Below, one piece after another: positions 15,944 through 24,749 of a stretch of DNA of 64,000 bases. Below the pieces are notes generated by a model. The model had not been told where the DNA came from. It saw only the letters and a list, made by a program, of their open reading frames with translations, and searched no databases. This DNA comes from Halorientalis regularis. GTDB lineage: Archaea > Halobacteriota > Halobacteria > Halobacteriales > Haloarculaceae. The stretch lies in NCBI RefSeq assembly GCF_023698535.1, contig NZ_JALJCL010000005.1, forward strand, positions 124,001-188,000, written 5' to 3'. Each line of letters begins with the position of its first letter. The stretch's first letter is position 1. Made by a program: the position numbers and the translations under genes.

Positions 15944-18400
15944 ATGGACGTTTCGGCGATTCCGGGGGTCCCCGACTGGCTGTCAGGACACCTGCAGGAC
16001 GAGGGCATCGAGGCGCTGTACCCGCCCCAGGCCGAGGCCGTCGAGGCGGGCGTCACCGAGGGCGCGAACCTCGTCGCCAGCGTACCGACCGCTAGCGGGA
16101 AGACGCTGGTCGCCGAGCTGGCGATGCTGTCGGCGGTCGCAGGCGAGGAGAGCGGTCCCGGGAGTGACGCGAGTGGGGCCTCGTCGGGCCCACTGTCCGA
16201 CGGCGGCAAAGCGCTCTACATCGTTCCCCTCCGGGCGCTGGCCAGCGAGAAGGCCGAGGAGTTCGAGCAGTTCGAGCGGTACGGCGTCGAGGTGGGCGTC
16301 TCGACGGGTAACTACGATTCCGACGGCGGCTGGCTCGCCGACAAGGACGTCATCGTCGCGACAAGCGAGAAGGTCGACTCGCTGGTGCGCAACGACGCCG
16401 CCTGGATCGAAGACCTGTCCTGTGTCGTCGCCGACGAGGTCCACCTCGTGGACGACGGCCAGCGCGGGCCCACCCTGGAGGTCACCCTCGCGAAACTCCG
16501 GCAGTTGAACGCCGGCCTCCAGACCGTCGCGCTGTCGGCGACCATCGGCAACGCCGACGAACTGGCCGACTGGCTCGACGCCGAACTGGTCGACTCGAAC
16601 TGGCGACCCATCGAACTCCAGAAGGGCGTCCACTACGGGCAGGCGCTCCACCTCGAAGACGGCAGCCAGCAACGCCTCGAAGTCCGCAACGGCGAGAGCG
16701 AGACGGCCGCCATCGTCCGGGACACGCTGGCCGACGACGGGTCGACGCTGGTGTTCGTCAACTCCCGCCGGAACGCCGAGGCCGCGGCCCGCCGACTCGC
16801 CTCGACGACGCGAGAGTTCCTCGATGCCGACGAGCGCGAGGCGCTCGCCGAGATCGCCGCCGAGATCCGGGACGTGAGCGACACCGAAACGAGCGACGAC
16901 CTGGCCGACGCCGTCGAGGGGGGCGCGGCGTTTCACCACGCCGGGCTCGCCAGCGACCACCGCTCGCTGATCGAGGACGCCTTTCGCGACCGTCTGTTGA
17001 AGGTCGTCTGTGCGACGCCGACGCTGGCGGCGGGGGTCAACACGCCCTCCCGGCGGGTCGTCGTCCGGGACTGGCGGCGCTACGACGGGTCGACCGGCGG
17101 GATGGCCCCGCTCTCGGTGCTCGAGGTCCACCAGATGATGGGGCGGGCCGGACGACCCGGCCTCGACCCCTACGGTGAGGCCGTCCTGCTGGCCAACAGC
17201 CACGACGAACTGGACGAACTGTTCGAGCGGTACGTCTGGGCCGATCCCGAGCCGGTGCAGTCGAAACTCGCCGCCGAACCCGCGCTCCGGACCCACCTGC
17301 TCGCGACTGTGGCCTCCGGCTTCGCCAGTTCCCGCGAGGGACTGCTGGAGTTTCTCGAACGGACGCTCCACGCCACACAGAACGCCGACCGGAACGAACT
17401 GGAACGGGTCACCGACCGGATGCTCGACTATCTGGAGGTGAACGACTTTCTTACCAGAGACGGCGACCAGTTACAGGCCACCGGCCTCGGTCACACGGTC
17501 TCGCGGCTCTATCTCGACCCGATGAGCGCCGCCGAGATCATCGACGGCCTGCGCGACTGGGAGCGGGCGGGCGGGACGAGCGCCGGGAGGGAGCGGGCCG
17601 AGACGGCGGGCGACGAGGCCGAAGCCGAGGAACCCGCGGGCTTCACCCGGGCGAGCGAACTCGCGGCCGACCACGGCGACGACGACGGCCCCCGGGAGCC
17701 GCCGTCGGCGCTCGGTCTCTACCATCTCGTCGCGCGCACGCCGGACATGTACGAACTGTACCTCCGGAGCGGCGACGAGGAGGAGTTCACGCAACTGGCC
17801 TACGAGCGCGAGACGGAGTTTCTGGGCCCGATGCCCAGCGAGTACGAGGACGACCGCTTCGAGGACTGGCTGTCGGCGCTGAAGACCGCCCGCCTGCTCG
17901 AAGACTGGGCCAGCGAGATCGACGAGAACGAGATCACCGACCGCTACGGCGTCGGCCCGGGGGACATCCGCGGGAAGGTCGAGACCACCCAGTGGTTGCT
18001 GGGGGCCGCGGAGTCGCTGGCGGGCGAACTCGGCATGGACTGCGTGCCGGCGATCCGGGAAGCGCGCACCCGGGTCGAACACGGCGTGAAGAGCGAACTC
18101 GTCGATCTGGCGAGCGTGCGCGGGGTCGGGCGGAAACGCGCACGGCGGCTCTACGAGGCCGGCATCCGGACCCGGGCAGACCTGCGGGAGGCCGAGAAAG
18201 CGGTCGTCCTCGGGGCACTCCGGGGCCGGGAGAAGACCGCGGAGAACGTCCTGGAGAACGCCGGCCGCGAAGATCCATCGATGGCGGAGGTCGAACCGGC
18301 AGACATCGACGGCATCGAGACGACCACCACGGGCGGCGGTGACGGCGGGAGTGGGACGGCCGACGACCCCGAAGATCAGTCCAGCCTGGGTGATTTCTGA
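15944..18400 (+). CDS. hel308: ATP-dependent DNA helicase Hel308
   Basis: 818-residue superfamily 2 helicase unwinding lagging strands at stalled forks, homologous to human HELQ and POLQ helicase domains. Visible motifs: Q-motif region [12 protein letters not shown], Walker A PTASGKT, motif [11 protein letters not shown], motif III SATIGN, motif [13 protein letters not shown] winged helix and ratchet domain follow, then the C-terminal helix-hairpin-helix ([19 protein letters not shown]). An acidic haloarchaeal insert (about residues 545-590) separates domains. The tail QSSLGDF at the extreme C terminus resembles a PIP/RPA-interaction peptide. It overlaps cgi121 by one base, so the two are probably one transcript. 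Confidence 0.95.
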   Translation: MDVSAIPGVPDWLSGHLQDEGIEALYPPQAEAVEAGVTEGANLVASVPTASGKTLVAELAMLSAVAGEESGPGSDASGASSGPLSDGGKALYIVPLRALASEKAEEFEQFERYGVEVGVSTGNYDSDGGWLADKDVIVATSEKVDSLVRNDAAWIEDLSCVVADEVHLVDDGQRGPTLEVTLAKLRQLNAGLQTVALSATIGNADELADWLDAELVDSNWRPIELQKGVHYGQALHLEDGSQQRLEVRNGESETAAIVRDTLADDGSTLVFVNSRRNAEAAARRLASTTREFLDADEREALAEIAAEIRDVSDTETSDDLADAVEGGAAFHHAGLASDHRSLIEDAFRDRLLKVVCATPTLAAGVNTPSRRVVVRDWRRYDGSTGGMAPLSVLEVHQMMGRAGRPGLDPYGEAVLLANSHDELDELFERYVWADPEPVQSKLAAEPALRTHLLATVASGFASSREGLLEFLERTLHATQNADRNELERVTDRMLDYLEVNDFLTRDGDQLQATGLGHTVSRLYLDPMSAAEIIDGLRDWERAGGTSAGRERAETAGDEAEAEEPAGFTRASELAADHGDDDGPREPPSALGLYHLVARTPDMYELYLRSGDEEEFTQLAYERETEFLGPMPSEYEDDRFEDWLSALKTARLLEDWASEIDENEITDRYGVGPGDIRGKVETTQWLLGAAESLAGELGMDCVPAIREARTRVEHGVKSELVDLASVRGVGRKRARRLYEAGIRTRADLREAEKAVVLGALRGREKTAENVLENAGREDPSMAEVEPADIDGIETTTTGGGDGGSGTADDPEDQSSLGDF

Positions 18401-18900
18401 TGGAGGTGATCGAGGGCACGGCGACGGTCGAGGATGTCGACGCGTTCGTCGCAACACTGGGCGAGATCGGCGACGAACACGGCTGTGCGGTCCAGGCGTT
18501 CGACGCCCGGTACGTCGTCGGCCGCGACCACCTCGAACGCGCGGTCGCGTGTGCCGACCGGGCCCGGGCACAGGGGGAGGCCATCGCCGACGACCACGCC
18601 GTCGAGATCCTGCTGTACGCGGCGGGCCGACGACAGATCTCGCAGGCACTCGAAATGGGGGTCGCCGAGGGGGAGTGCCCGGTCGCGGTCCTCGTCCACG
18701 GTGTGACCGAGAGCGCGAACGAGGGGGAGGCGGCCGCGGCGGTGACGGACCTGCTGGAACCGGCCGAAACCCTCAGTGCGTACGATGAGGAGCGCGTTCG
18801 GGACTTCTTCGGCGTGTCCGACCGGGAACTCGCGGCCACCGACGCCGGCCTGGCGGCGCTGGTCGGCGAGCGCGTGGCGCTGCTGTCCGTCGAAAAGTAA
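18400..18900 (+). CDS. cgi121: KEOPS complex subunit Cgi121
   Basis: 166-residue protein of the Cgi121/TPRKB family. KEOPS (Kae1-Bud32-Cgi121-Pcc1) makes N6-threonylcarbamoyladenosine at position 37 of ANN-decoding tRNAs; Cgi121 binds Bud32 and the tRNA CCA end. Diagnostic segments are CAVQAFDARYVVGRDHLERA, DDHAVEILLYAAGRRQISQA and the closing LVGERVALLSVEK. The start ATG overlaps the stop of hel308 (TGATG), a linkage that suggests translational coupling. No other KEOPS gene is in the window. Confidence 0.9.
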   Translation: MEVIEGTATVEDVDAFVATLGEIGDEHGCAVQAFDARYVVGRDHLERAVACADRARAQGEAIADDHAVEILLYAAGRRQISQALEMGVAEGECPVAVLVHGVTESANEGEAAAAVTDLLEPAETLSAYDEERVRDFFGVSDRELAATDAGLAALVGERVALLSVEK

Positions 18901-19117
18901 CCTGTCTGTCCGGAAGGTTGAAACGACCGGACTCGCTCGATCCGTCCGAGGGAGCGCAGTGAACGACGAGTCGGGCCCTTCGCGAAGAACCAGTGATTCA
19001 TGCCGGTACCACGGCGCAACTACCTGTTGGTATGCTATACGATAACATGGGTTCGGGCGGAGCTGGAACGGGGGGTATCGGGCGCGAACGCGGGCCGTCC
19101 GGGCATACAACCCAGGC

Positions 19118-19831
19118 ATGAGCGACGCGTGGCGGGTCGCGTCGGTCGGATTGGGCGTCGGCGCGCTCGGGAGCGGCGCAGTCGTCGGCCGGGCCGCGGC
19201 GGCCGCGCCGGGGACCGACGGCGGCGTGCTGGGCGTCGCGATCATCGCGGGCATGGCCGTCAGCGCGGGGTTGCTCGTCGCCTGGATCGCGGTGACCCAG
19301 CGGCTGGACGACGGCGAGGGGTTGGCGGCCGACTGGTTAGCGGTGGCAGTCGGACCGCTGCTGTCGAGTCTCGGGGCGGTCGCGATGCTGACGGCGGCCG
19401 GCGAGAACCCGGGCGTCGCGGGCGTGATGGCCTCGTTCGGGACGATTCTCGCGTGGGTCGTCGTCGGCGCGGCGGGGCCGAACGGTCGGGCGGCGCTTGG
19501 CCGTCGGAGCGTCGGCGGTGCGACGCTGGCAGCCGGGTACGCCGCCGGGTCGCTGGTTGGCCTGCTCGGCGCGGCGGTCCTGGCCGGCCACGTCACGGTC
19601 AGAGCCGCGGTCGGGCACGGAGACGGCTGGCTACGGGCGACGGCCCTCACAGTCTGCATCCTGATCGGGTTCCTGGGCGTGACCGTGCTCGGACTCGGGA
19701 CGTTCGGCCTGTCGCCGGCCGGGCAGGTGGCGGCCCTCGCGTTCGCCGGCGGGAGCCTGCTCGTCGTCGGACTCGCCGAGACGAACCTCACCGGCTCGTG
19801 GCCGCGAAACCGACGGATCGACACGTCGTAA
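19118..19831 (+). CDS. Haloarchaeal multi-span membrane protein
   Basis: 237-residue hydrophobic, Gly/Ala-rich protein with about six to seven membrane helices (for example VLGVAIIAGMAVSAGLLVAW, LLSSLGAVAMLTAAGE, GTILAWVVVGAAG, LTVCILIGFLGVTVLGLG). No motif identifies a substrate or enzyme activity. The 217-base spacer before it holds no recognisable gene; TATGCTATACGATAAC at about 19031-19046 is a possible promoter, which would give a 5' leader of about 50 bases. Function unknown. Confidence 0.65.
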   Translation: MSDAWRVASVGLGVGALGSGAVVGRAAAAAPGTDGGVLGVAIIAGMAVSAGLLVAWIAVTQRLDDGEGLAADWLAVAVGPLLSSLGAVAMLTAAGENPGVAGVMASFGTILAWVVVGAAGPNGRAALGRRSVGGATLAAGYAAGSLVGLLGAAVLAGHVTVRAAVGHGDGWLRATALTVCILIGFLGVTVLGLGTFGLSPAGQVAALAFAGGSLLVVGLAETNLTGSWPRNRRIDTS

Positions 19832-19873
19832 GATTCCGAAGACACAAGGTCTGTCGCTCCGAGGTACGGGTGA

Positions 19874-20752
19874 ATGGCGAGTTCGAGCAGTGACGCCGGA
19901 ACCGGCGGGCAACGAGCGGTCGAGGTGACGGCCGAAGACGGGTCGGGACGGGAAACGACCACGACCGTCCGGTACAGAGACACGGGCGAGGGAGAACCGC
20001 TGGTGTTGTTACACGGCGTCGGTCTCGACGCGAAACACATCTCCTGGAAACACGCGATCCCACACCTGGCCGAGGACCACCGCGTGATCGCCCCGGACCT
20101 GCCGGGCCACGGGGCCAGCGACAAGCCGAACATCCGGTACACGACCGACTACTACGTCGACGTACTCGCGGGGCTGGTCGAGGAACTCGATCTCGACCGG
20201 CCCAGCGTCGCCGGGATCTCGATGGGCGGTGCCATCGCGCTGGGCTACGCACTGGAGGCGGCGGTCGAGCGCTTGGCGCTGGTCGACAGTTACGGGCTGG
20301 GAGCCGACGCCGGCTGGCGACCGATGGCGTCGATGGCGCTCCGGATGCCGGTCGTCGATCAGTTCGTCTGGAACACGATGGGCGTCAACGAGGGGACGGT
20401 CCGGGACACGCTCCGCGGGTACATGACCCAGGCCTCAGAGGAGTTCGTCACGGAGATCCACGAGGTCCTGCAGGACGACGCCTGTGGCCGCACCCTCCGG
20501 AGCTGGCAGCGCAGTGAATTCCGCGCCTGCGGGTTCCGAACTTGCTACGTGGACGAGCTCTCCGAACTGGGCATCCCGACGCTACTGGTCCACGGCGACG
20601 ACGACACCCTCCTGCCGACGACGTGGTCCGAACGCGCCCACGACCGGCTCCCCGACAGCCGCCTGCACGTCCTCGAAGACTGTGGCCACTGGCCGCCACG
20701 GGAACGCCCGGCCACGTTCAATCGCGTGCTGGCCGAATTTCTGGCGAGCTAG
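19874..20752 (+). CDS. Alpha/beta-fold hydrolase
   Basis: 292-residue soluble hydrolase. Oxyanion-hole loop LLHGVGLD (about 46-53), nucleophile elbow GISMGG with Ser116, acid in VHGDDDTLLP (about Asp243) and catalytic His272 in EDCGHWPP. The first 35 residues are polar and probably flexible. The family includes esterases, haloperoxidases and acyl-CoA or polyester hydrolases. Its position next to the PHA locus, convergent with the MaoC hydratase gene, makes a role in hydroxyalkanoate turnover worth considering, but no substrate can be read from the sequence. Confidence 0.85.
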   Translation: MASSSSDAGTGGQRAVEVTAEDGSGRETTTTVRYRDTGEGEPLVLLHGVGLDAKHISWKHAIPHLAEDHRVIAPDLPGHGASDKPNIRYTTDYYVDVLAGLVEELDLDRPSVAGISMGGAIALGYALEAAVERLALVDSYGLGADAGWRPMASMALRMPVVDQFVWNTMGVNEGTVRDTLRGYMTQASEEFVTEIHEVLQDDACGRTLRSWQRSEFRACGFRTCYVDELSELGIPTLLVHGDDDTLLPTTWSERAHDRLPDSRLHVLEDCGHWPPRERPATFNRVLAEFLAS

Positions 20753-20915
20753 CTCGTCGACCGTTTCACGAACACTGGTAAACGAGTCGGGCGAACGGCC
20801 AGCGACTGGAAATGTTTCGGCCGCCAGGACCAAATGTCATTAAACCAACCGGAGAGATGGCGAGAATGTGTTCCCGCCGCAGTGCGGGCAGAATGTGGAG
20901 CGCGCGTGCTGGAGT

Positions 20916-21533
20916 TTATTCGGGCTGTTCGTCGACCAGGATGACGGCTTCGCCGTCGATGACGACTTCGTCGCCCTGCTTGACCTGCGTGGTCAGCCGG
21001 AACTGGTCGTTGCCCAGGTCCTCGACGATCTCGATCTCGGCGGTGAGCCGGTCACCGATGCGGACCGGGTTGTGGAATTCCAGATCCTGCGAGAGATAGA
21101 CGACCAGTCCGGGCACGCGGGCGAGGGCGGCGCTGATGAGGCCGCCGACGAGCGTCCCGTGGGCGATCCGGCCCCGGAACCGGGTCTCGGATGCGTACTC
21201 GTCGTCCAGATGCAGCGGGTTCGTGTCACCGCTGGCGGCCGCGAACGAAGTCACGTCGTCCTCGGAAATGGTCTTGGTGAACTCGATACGGTCCCCGACG
21301 CCGAGCTTTGTTCGGTCGTCTTCGGTCCGTTCGATGGTCCACTCGGGGAGGTCTTCGTCGGGTTCGATCCGCTCTCGCGGCGGCAGCGTCGGGTCCTCGT
21401 TGGTGTCGTCGTCGGAGTTGACACCGAAGGCCGCGAACGCCGCTCTGTTCGCCTCGAGGACGCTGTTGAAAACGTGCGACGAGGTCTCCGTCCACGTATC
21501 CAGCAACGCGCTCCGGTTCGGGTTGGAGCTCAT
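20916..21533 (-). CDS. MaoC-like (R)-specific enoyl-CoA hydratase (PhaJ-type)
   Basis: 205-residue hot-dog-fold hydratase. The catalytic segment ASGDTNPLHLDDEYA contains the hydratase-2 Asp and His that add water to trans-2-enoyl-CoA, giving (R)-3-hydroxyacyl-CoA for polyester synthesis. FRGRIAHGTLVGGLISA is the usual second signature. About 70 N-terminal residues form a haloarchaeal extension of unknown role (a helical lead, then an acidic linker). It is transcribed divergently from phaR, in the arrangement seen in haloarchaeal PHA clusters. ATG at 21533 is supported by TTTAATAC at 21559-21565. Confidence 0.85.
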   Translation of the reverse strand: MSSNPNRSALLDTWTETSSHVFNSVLEANRAAFAAFGVNSDDDTNEDPTLPPRERIEPDEDLPEWTIERTEDDRTKLGVGDRIEFTKTISEDDVTSFAAASGDTNPLHLDDEYASETRFRGRIAHGTLVGGLISAALARVPGLVVYLSQDLEFHNPVRIGDRLTAEIEIVEDLGNDQFRLTTQVKQGDEVVIDGEAVILVDEQPE

Positions 21534-21558
21534 TGGCACCAGTTGTTGGAAGTGGCTG

Positions 21559-21566
21559 TATTAAAG
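21559..21566 (-). promoter_or_regulatory. TATA box for the MaoC/PhaJ-type gene
   Basis: TTTAATAC on the minus strand, centred about 29 bases upstream of the ATG at 21533. Confidence 0.6.
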
Positions 21567-21599
21567 CGTGGTGGTTCACATGATTCGTCCGCTCCAGAA

Positions 21600-21615
21600 C
21601 GGCCTCTAGAGGCCG
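21600..21615. promoter_or_regulatory. 16-bp perfect palindrome in the PHA intergenic region
   Basis: CGGCCTCTAGAGGCCG, self-complementary over 16 bases, between the divergent maoC and phaR genes. Could be an operator for a dimeric regulator or a stem; no match to a known site is claimed. Confidence 0.5.
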
Positions 21616-21695
21616 CTCTGTACGGATCGCGCGCGCTCGTCGTGGTCGGTGAGGGCCGCCGGCCGGCCCCCGTGGGCTCAGTTTCTACCATTTGC

Positions 21696-21710
21696 TACCA
21701 ATAGATGGTA
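21696..21710. promoter_or_regulatory. Inverted repeat upstream of phaR, candidate operator
   Basis: TACCA - ATAGA - TGGTA, with an additional upstream TACCAT at 21686-21691 pairing with ATGGTA at 21705-21710. It lies 59-83 bases before the phaR start, around the expected promoter. PhaR proteins repress their own promoter in haloarchaea, so this is a natural candidate site; inferred from position only. Confidence 0.4.
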
Positions 21711-21757
21711 ATGAGTGGTGAGAATCATAACCCTTATGGTGTCGAGTGGAGTAGAGA

Positions 21758-21764
21758 GGGGTGA
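21758..21764 (+). promoter_or_regulatory. Shine-Dalgarno of phaR
   Basis: GGGGTGA four bases before the ATG at 21769, complementary to the archaeal 16S rRNA tail. It selects this start over two upstream in-frame candidates. Confidence 0.6.
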
Positions 21765-21768
21765 AGGG

Positions 21769-22080
21769 ATGACCGAGCAACACGACAGTCAGGACGGGTC
21801 CATGTGGCCCCCCGCGATGATGAAGGGGTTCCAGCAGGCCAGCGAGCAGGCGATGGAGCAGCAACAGGAATTTATCCAGCAGCTGCTCGGTGCCAGCACG
21901 TCGGGCGTTGGCGTCCCCCAGCTGGGCGCGATGAGTCAGATGGCGACGTTCAAGACCCGCGTCCAGAGCGGCGGACGCATCAGCATTCCCGACGCCGAGC
22001 GCGAGGCGCTCGACATCGAGGAGGGTGATATCGTCCAGACTGTCGTCGTGCCGGTCAAGCGCAAGCGTTCCCAGGAGTGA
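21769..22080 (+). CDS. phaR: PHA granule regulator PhaR (AbrB-type)
   Basis: 103-residue regulator. A Gln/Met-rich amphipathic helix (FQQASEQAMEQQQEFIQQLL) precedes a SpoVT/AbrB-type DNA-binding swapped hairpin (FKTRVQSGGRISIPDAEREA, DIEEGDIVQTVVVPVKR). In haloarchaea PhaR controls phasin and granule genes and can bind granules. Here it heads phaR-phaP-phaE-phaC, with phaP starting seven bases after its stop. A Shine-Dalgarno sequence precedes the start. The inverted repeats at 21600-21615 and 21696-21710 are possible targets. Confidence 0.88.
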   Translation: MTEQHDSQDGSMWPPAMMKGFQQASEQAMEQQQEFIQQLLGASTSGVGVPQLGAMSQMATFKTRVQSGGRISIPDAEREALDIEEGDIVQTVVVPVKRKRSQE

Positions 22081-22087
22081 ACCCACT

Positions 22088-22639
22088 ATGGCAGAATACA
22101 CGACCCCCATCACCACGACATTCGAGATGCAGCGCCAGGCAATCAAGCAGGGACAGAACGCCGTCGAGCAGGGCGTCGAGTTCCAGCAGACGGTCAGCGA
22201 GGCCTTCGTCGACAGCCTGGGCAGCCAGGAGTCGGCCCAGCGCCGCACCGTCGAACTCTCGAAGACTGCCTTCCACAGCTACCTCGACGCGATGGAGAGC
22301 ACCGTGCCCGGGGCGGCCGGCTCCGTCGAAGAGGTCCGCGAGGCCGTCGACGAGCAGTTCGAGTTCCTGCTCGAGAACCACGCCGAACTGTTCGAGAACA
22401 TCGAAGAGGAGACCCGTGACGGGCTCGACGCCTACGACGAGCTGACCACGGACTACCTCGACGCGATGGACGAGCAGATCGAGATGGTCCTGGAGGCCCA
22501 CGAGGACCTCGAAGGCCAGTCCATCGAGGCCGCCGAACAGGTCGAAGACCAGCTCGAACAGATGCAGGATCAGGTCGAGCAGGTGCAGGACCAGGTCCAG
22601 GAAGTCCAGGAGCAGGCCCAGGAATCCCTCGAGGCCTGA
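22088..22639 (+). CDS. phaP: Phasin PhaP
   Basis: 183-residue helical, acidic protein coating polyhydroxyalkanoate granules. The body is a run of amphipathic helices (QRQAIKQGQNAVEQGVEFQQ, LSKTAFHSYLDAMES), and the C-terminal 35 residues form a Gln/Glu/Val heptad coiled coil (QLEQMQDQVEQVQDQVQEVQ), suited to oligomerisation on the granule. No catalytic motif. It lies between phaR and phaE, all in the same direction, as in the haloarchaeal phaRPEC operon. Confidence 0.88.
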   Translation: MAEYTTPITTTFEMQRQAIKQGQNAVEQGVEFQQTVSEAFVDSLGSQESAQRRTVELSKTAFHSYLDAMESTVPGAAGSVEEVREAVDEQFEFLLENHAELFENIEEETRDGLDAYDELTTDYLDAMDEQIEMVLEAHEDLEGQSIEAAEQVEDQLEQMQDQVEQVQDQVQEVQEQAQESLEA

Positions 22640-22660
22640 CCGGCGCGAACGACCAACCCG

Positions 22661-22670
22661 ATTTTTGTTG
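22661..22670 (+). promoter_or_regulatory. Possible internal promoter before phaE
   Basis: ATTTTTGTTG centred about 26 bases upstream of the phaE ATG, within the 51-base phaP-phaE gap. The T-run could instead be a weak terminator for phaRP. Confidence 0.35.
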
Positions 22671-22690
22671 CCGGCTACAAACCATACACC

Positions 22691-23233
22691 ATGAGCGATA
22701 CAACCAACGACCCGATGGACGACTGGAACGAGATGGTAGAGGAGATGAACGACGCGGTCGCGGACTCGATGGAGCAGAACATGAAGGCCCAGGCGGCCTT
22801 CATGGAGTCCTGGGCAGAGGCCGTCGAGGGCTCGATGCCCGAGGAAGACGAAGTCGCCGAGGGCTTCGAGGGGTACAACCGCGCCTACGAGGTCTGGATG
22901 GACGCCTCCGAGAAGATGTTCGAGCGCACGACCGACGCGGCCCAGGGCGAGGACGTCGAGCCCTCCGAGATGCGTGACATCTGGCTCCAGTCGGCCAACG
23001 AGGCCTTCAAGGAAGTCATGGGCACCTCCGCCTTTGCCGCCGCCAACGGCCAACTGGTCGAGGCGATGATGGATATGCAGGAAGAGGCCGACGAGGTCAC
23101 CCAGGACACGATCCAGCAGCTGGGCCTGCCCACCCGTGACGACGTGATGGAGGTCGGCGAGCGACTCGTCGAACTGGAACGCCGCCAGCACGCCGTCGAG
23201 CAGAAGCTCGACGAGATCCTCGAGGAACTATGA
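22691..23233 (+). CDS. phaE: Class III PHA synthase subunit PhaE
   Basis: 180-residue acidic helical subunit. With PhaC it forms the class III polyhydroxyalkanoate synthase; PhaE has no catalytic residues but is required for activity. Characteristic stretches: [20 protein letters not shown] at the N terminus and a C-terminal [20 protein letters not shown] with a coiled-coil end ([15 protein letters not shown]). The stop overlaps the phaC start by four bases (ATGA), so the two subunits are translationally coupled. Confidence 0.9.
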   Translation: MSDTTNDPMDDWNEMVEEMNDAVADSMEQNMKAQAAFMESWAEAVEGSMPEEDEVAEGFEGYNRAYEVWMDASEKMFERTTDAAQGEDVEPSEMRDIWLQSANEAFKEVMGTSAFAAANGQLVEAMMDMQEEADEVTQDTIQQLGLPTRDDVMEVGERLVELERRQHAVEQKLDEILEEL

Positions 23234-24681
23234 TCAACCCGTTCGCGAACGCACTGGACGCCCAGCGCGAGGGGTTCGAGGCGATGGCCGACGGGCTGGA
23301 GAAGGCCAGCGTCGCCCCCGAACGGGCTGGCCCGCTGGCGAAGATCGAGGTCGGCGAGACCCCCAGCGAAGTCGTCTACACCGAGAACAAGCTGGAGCTG
23401 CTCCACTACAAGCCCGAGGACGCCGGCATCGAGGTGCCCGAGGAGGAGCAGTGTGACGTGCCGATCCTCATCGTGTACGCGCTGATCAACAAGCCGTACA
23501 TCCTCGACCTCCAGGCCGAGCGGTCGGTCGTACGCCGCCTGCTGGAGGCGGGCCACGACGTGTACCTCATCGACTGGAACGAACCGTCCCGGATGGACCA
23601 GTACCTCACGCTCGACGATTACGTCAACCGGTACATCCACAACTGCGTCGAGGAGGTCGCGGAGCGGACGGGCAACGAGCAGATCAACGTCCTCGGGTAC
23701 TGCATGGGCGGGACCATGACGGCGATGTACGCCGCGCTCCACCCCGAGAAGGTCAACGCGATGGCCCTGATGGCCGCCGGCCTCTACTTCGACGACACGG
23801 GCGGCGTCCTCGAAGAGTGGGGGAGCGACGAGTACTACGACCCCGAGGACGTGACCTCGGCGTTCGGGAACGTCCCCGCGGGGATGCTCGACGTCGGGTT
23901 CGCCCTGATGGACCCCGTCGACAACTTCGTCTCGAAGTACGTCCGGCTGTACGACAACCTCGAGAACGAGGACTTCGTCGAGAACTTCGCCCGGATGGAG
24001 CGGTGGCTGGACGAGGGGATCGACCTCGCCGGTGCGGCCTACGAGCAGTTCCTGGGCGACATCTACCAGGAGAACAAACTCTACAAGAACGAACTGTACC
24101 TGGACGGGAAACACGTCGACGTGGAGAACATCGACATGCCCCTGCTCCAGCTCATGGGCGAGTACGACCACCTCATCCCGGCGGCGGCAAGCAAGCCGTT
24201 CAACGACGTGGTCGGCGCCGACGACATCGAGACCATCGAGTACCCGACCGGCCACATCGGCCTGTCGGTCTCCGGGTCGTCCCACGAGGACGTCTGGCCC
24301 CGCGCCGCCGAGTGGTTCCACGAGCAAAGCGAGGACGTGGAACTCGAGGAGGCGGCCACCGAGATCGAGATCGGCGACGGTGCCGACGCGGCCACCGAGG
24401 CCGGAGAGGAACCCGAGGCCGGCGGACCGCCGGCCGAGGACGACGAGATCGAAGTCGAGACGCCCGAGAGCGAGGACGGCGAACAGGCCACCCTCACCGA
24501 CGAGGAGGGCGCTGACAGCGTGGACACGGTCAACGGCATCGGCCCGACCTACGCCGAGCGACTCGAAGCCGCCGGCATCGAGACGACCGCGGACCTGGCA
24601 GCGGCCGACGCCGCAACGGTCGCCGAGGCCGCCGAAGTCTCGGCGTCCCGCGCACAGGACTGGATCGACCAGGTCGCCTGA
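23230..24681 (+). CDS. phaC: Class III PHA synthase subunit PhaC with C-terminal HhH extension
   Basis: 483-residue catalytic subunit polymerising (R)-3-hydroxyacyl-CoA. The lipase-like box is GYCMGG with nucleophile Cys158; Asp313 (GEYDHLIP) and His342 (PTGHIGLS) complete the triad. The catalytic core ends near residue 370. It is followed by a strongly acidic linker (about 370-430) and a helix-hairpin-helix-like domain ([20 protein letters not shown], about 434-483). That tail is of the type haloarchaea attach to DNA-related and other proteins. Coupled to phaE by a four-base overlap. Confidence 0.93.
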   Translation: MINPFANALDAQREGFEAMADGLEKASVAPERAGPLAKIEVGETPSEVVYTENKLELLHYKPEDAGIEVPEEEQCDVPILIVYALINKPYILDLQAERSVVRRLLEAGHDVYLIDWNEPSRMDQYLTLDDYVNRYIHNCVEEVAERTGNEQINVLGYCMGGTMTAMYAALHPEKVNAMALMAAGLYFDDTGGVLEEWGSDEYYDPEDVTSAFGNVPAGMLDVGFALMDPVDNFVSKYVRLYDNLENEDFVENFARMERWLDEGIDLAGAAYEQFLGDIYQENKLYKNELYLDGKHVDVENIDMPLLQLMGEYDHLIPAAASKPFNDVVGADDIETIEYPTGHIGLSVSGSSHEDVWPRAAEWFHEQSEDVELEEAATEIEIGDGADAATEAGEEPEAGGPPAEDDEIEVETPESEDGEQATLTDEEGADSVDTVNGIGPTYAERLEAAGIETTADLAAADAATVAEAAEVSASRAQDWIDQVA

Positions 24682-24692
24682 TTCCCACGACG

Positions 24693-24702
24693 GCAATTTT
24701 TT
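24693..24702 (+). terminator. Oligo-T tract after phaC
   Basis: CAATTTTTTC begins twelve bases past the phaC stop. A run of six T on the coding strand is the usual archaeal intrinsic termination signal. The downstream gene has its own promoter-like CTTTTTGG. Confidence 0.45.
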
Positions 24703-24718
24703 CGGCTGCGTGCGCACA

Positions 24719-24727
24719 TCCTTTTTG
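24719..24727 (+). promoter_or_regulatory. Weak promoter of the PhaB-type reductase
   Basis: TCCTTTTTG, centred about 27 bases before the ATG at 24750. T-rich rather than a good TATA box, so low confidence. Confidence 0.35.
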
Positions 24728-24749
24728 GCACGGCGCTCGAAGGTGGGGT

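Noticed and set aside
18901-19117. Possible tRNA or small RNA in the cgi121 downstream spacer
   Set aside because: Checked for acceptor stem, T-loop (GTTCRA) and anticodon arm order; CAAC-TACCT-GTTG and GGTTCG pieces do not assemble into a cloverleaf.
20840-20930. Cys-containing frame reading FPPQCGQNVERACW near the MaoC gene end
   Set aside because: Looks zinc-ribbon-like for a few residues but runs straight into the antisense of the MaoC gene and lacks a second cysteine pair; at most a remnant.
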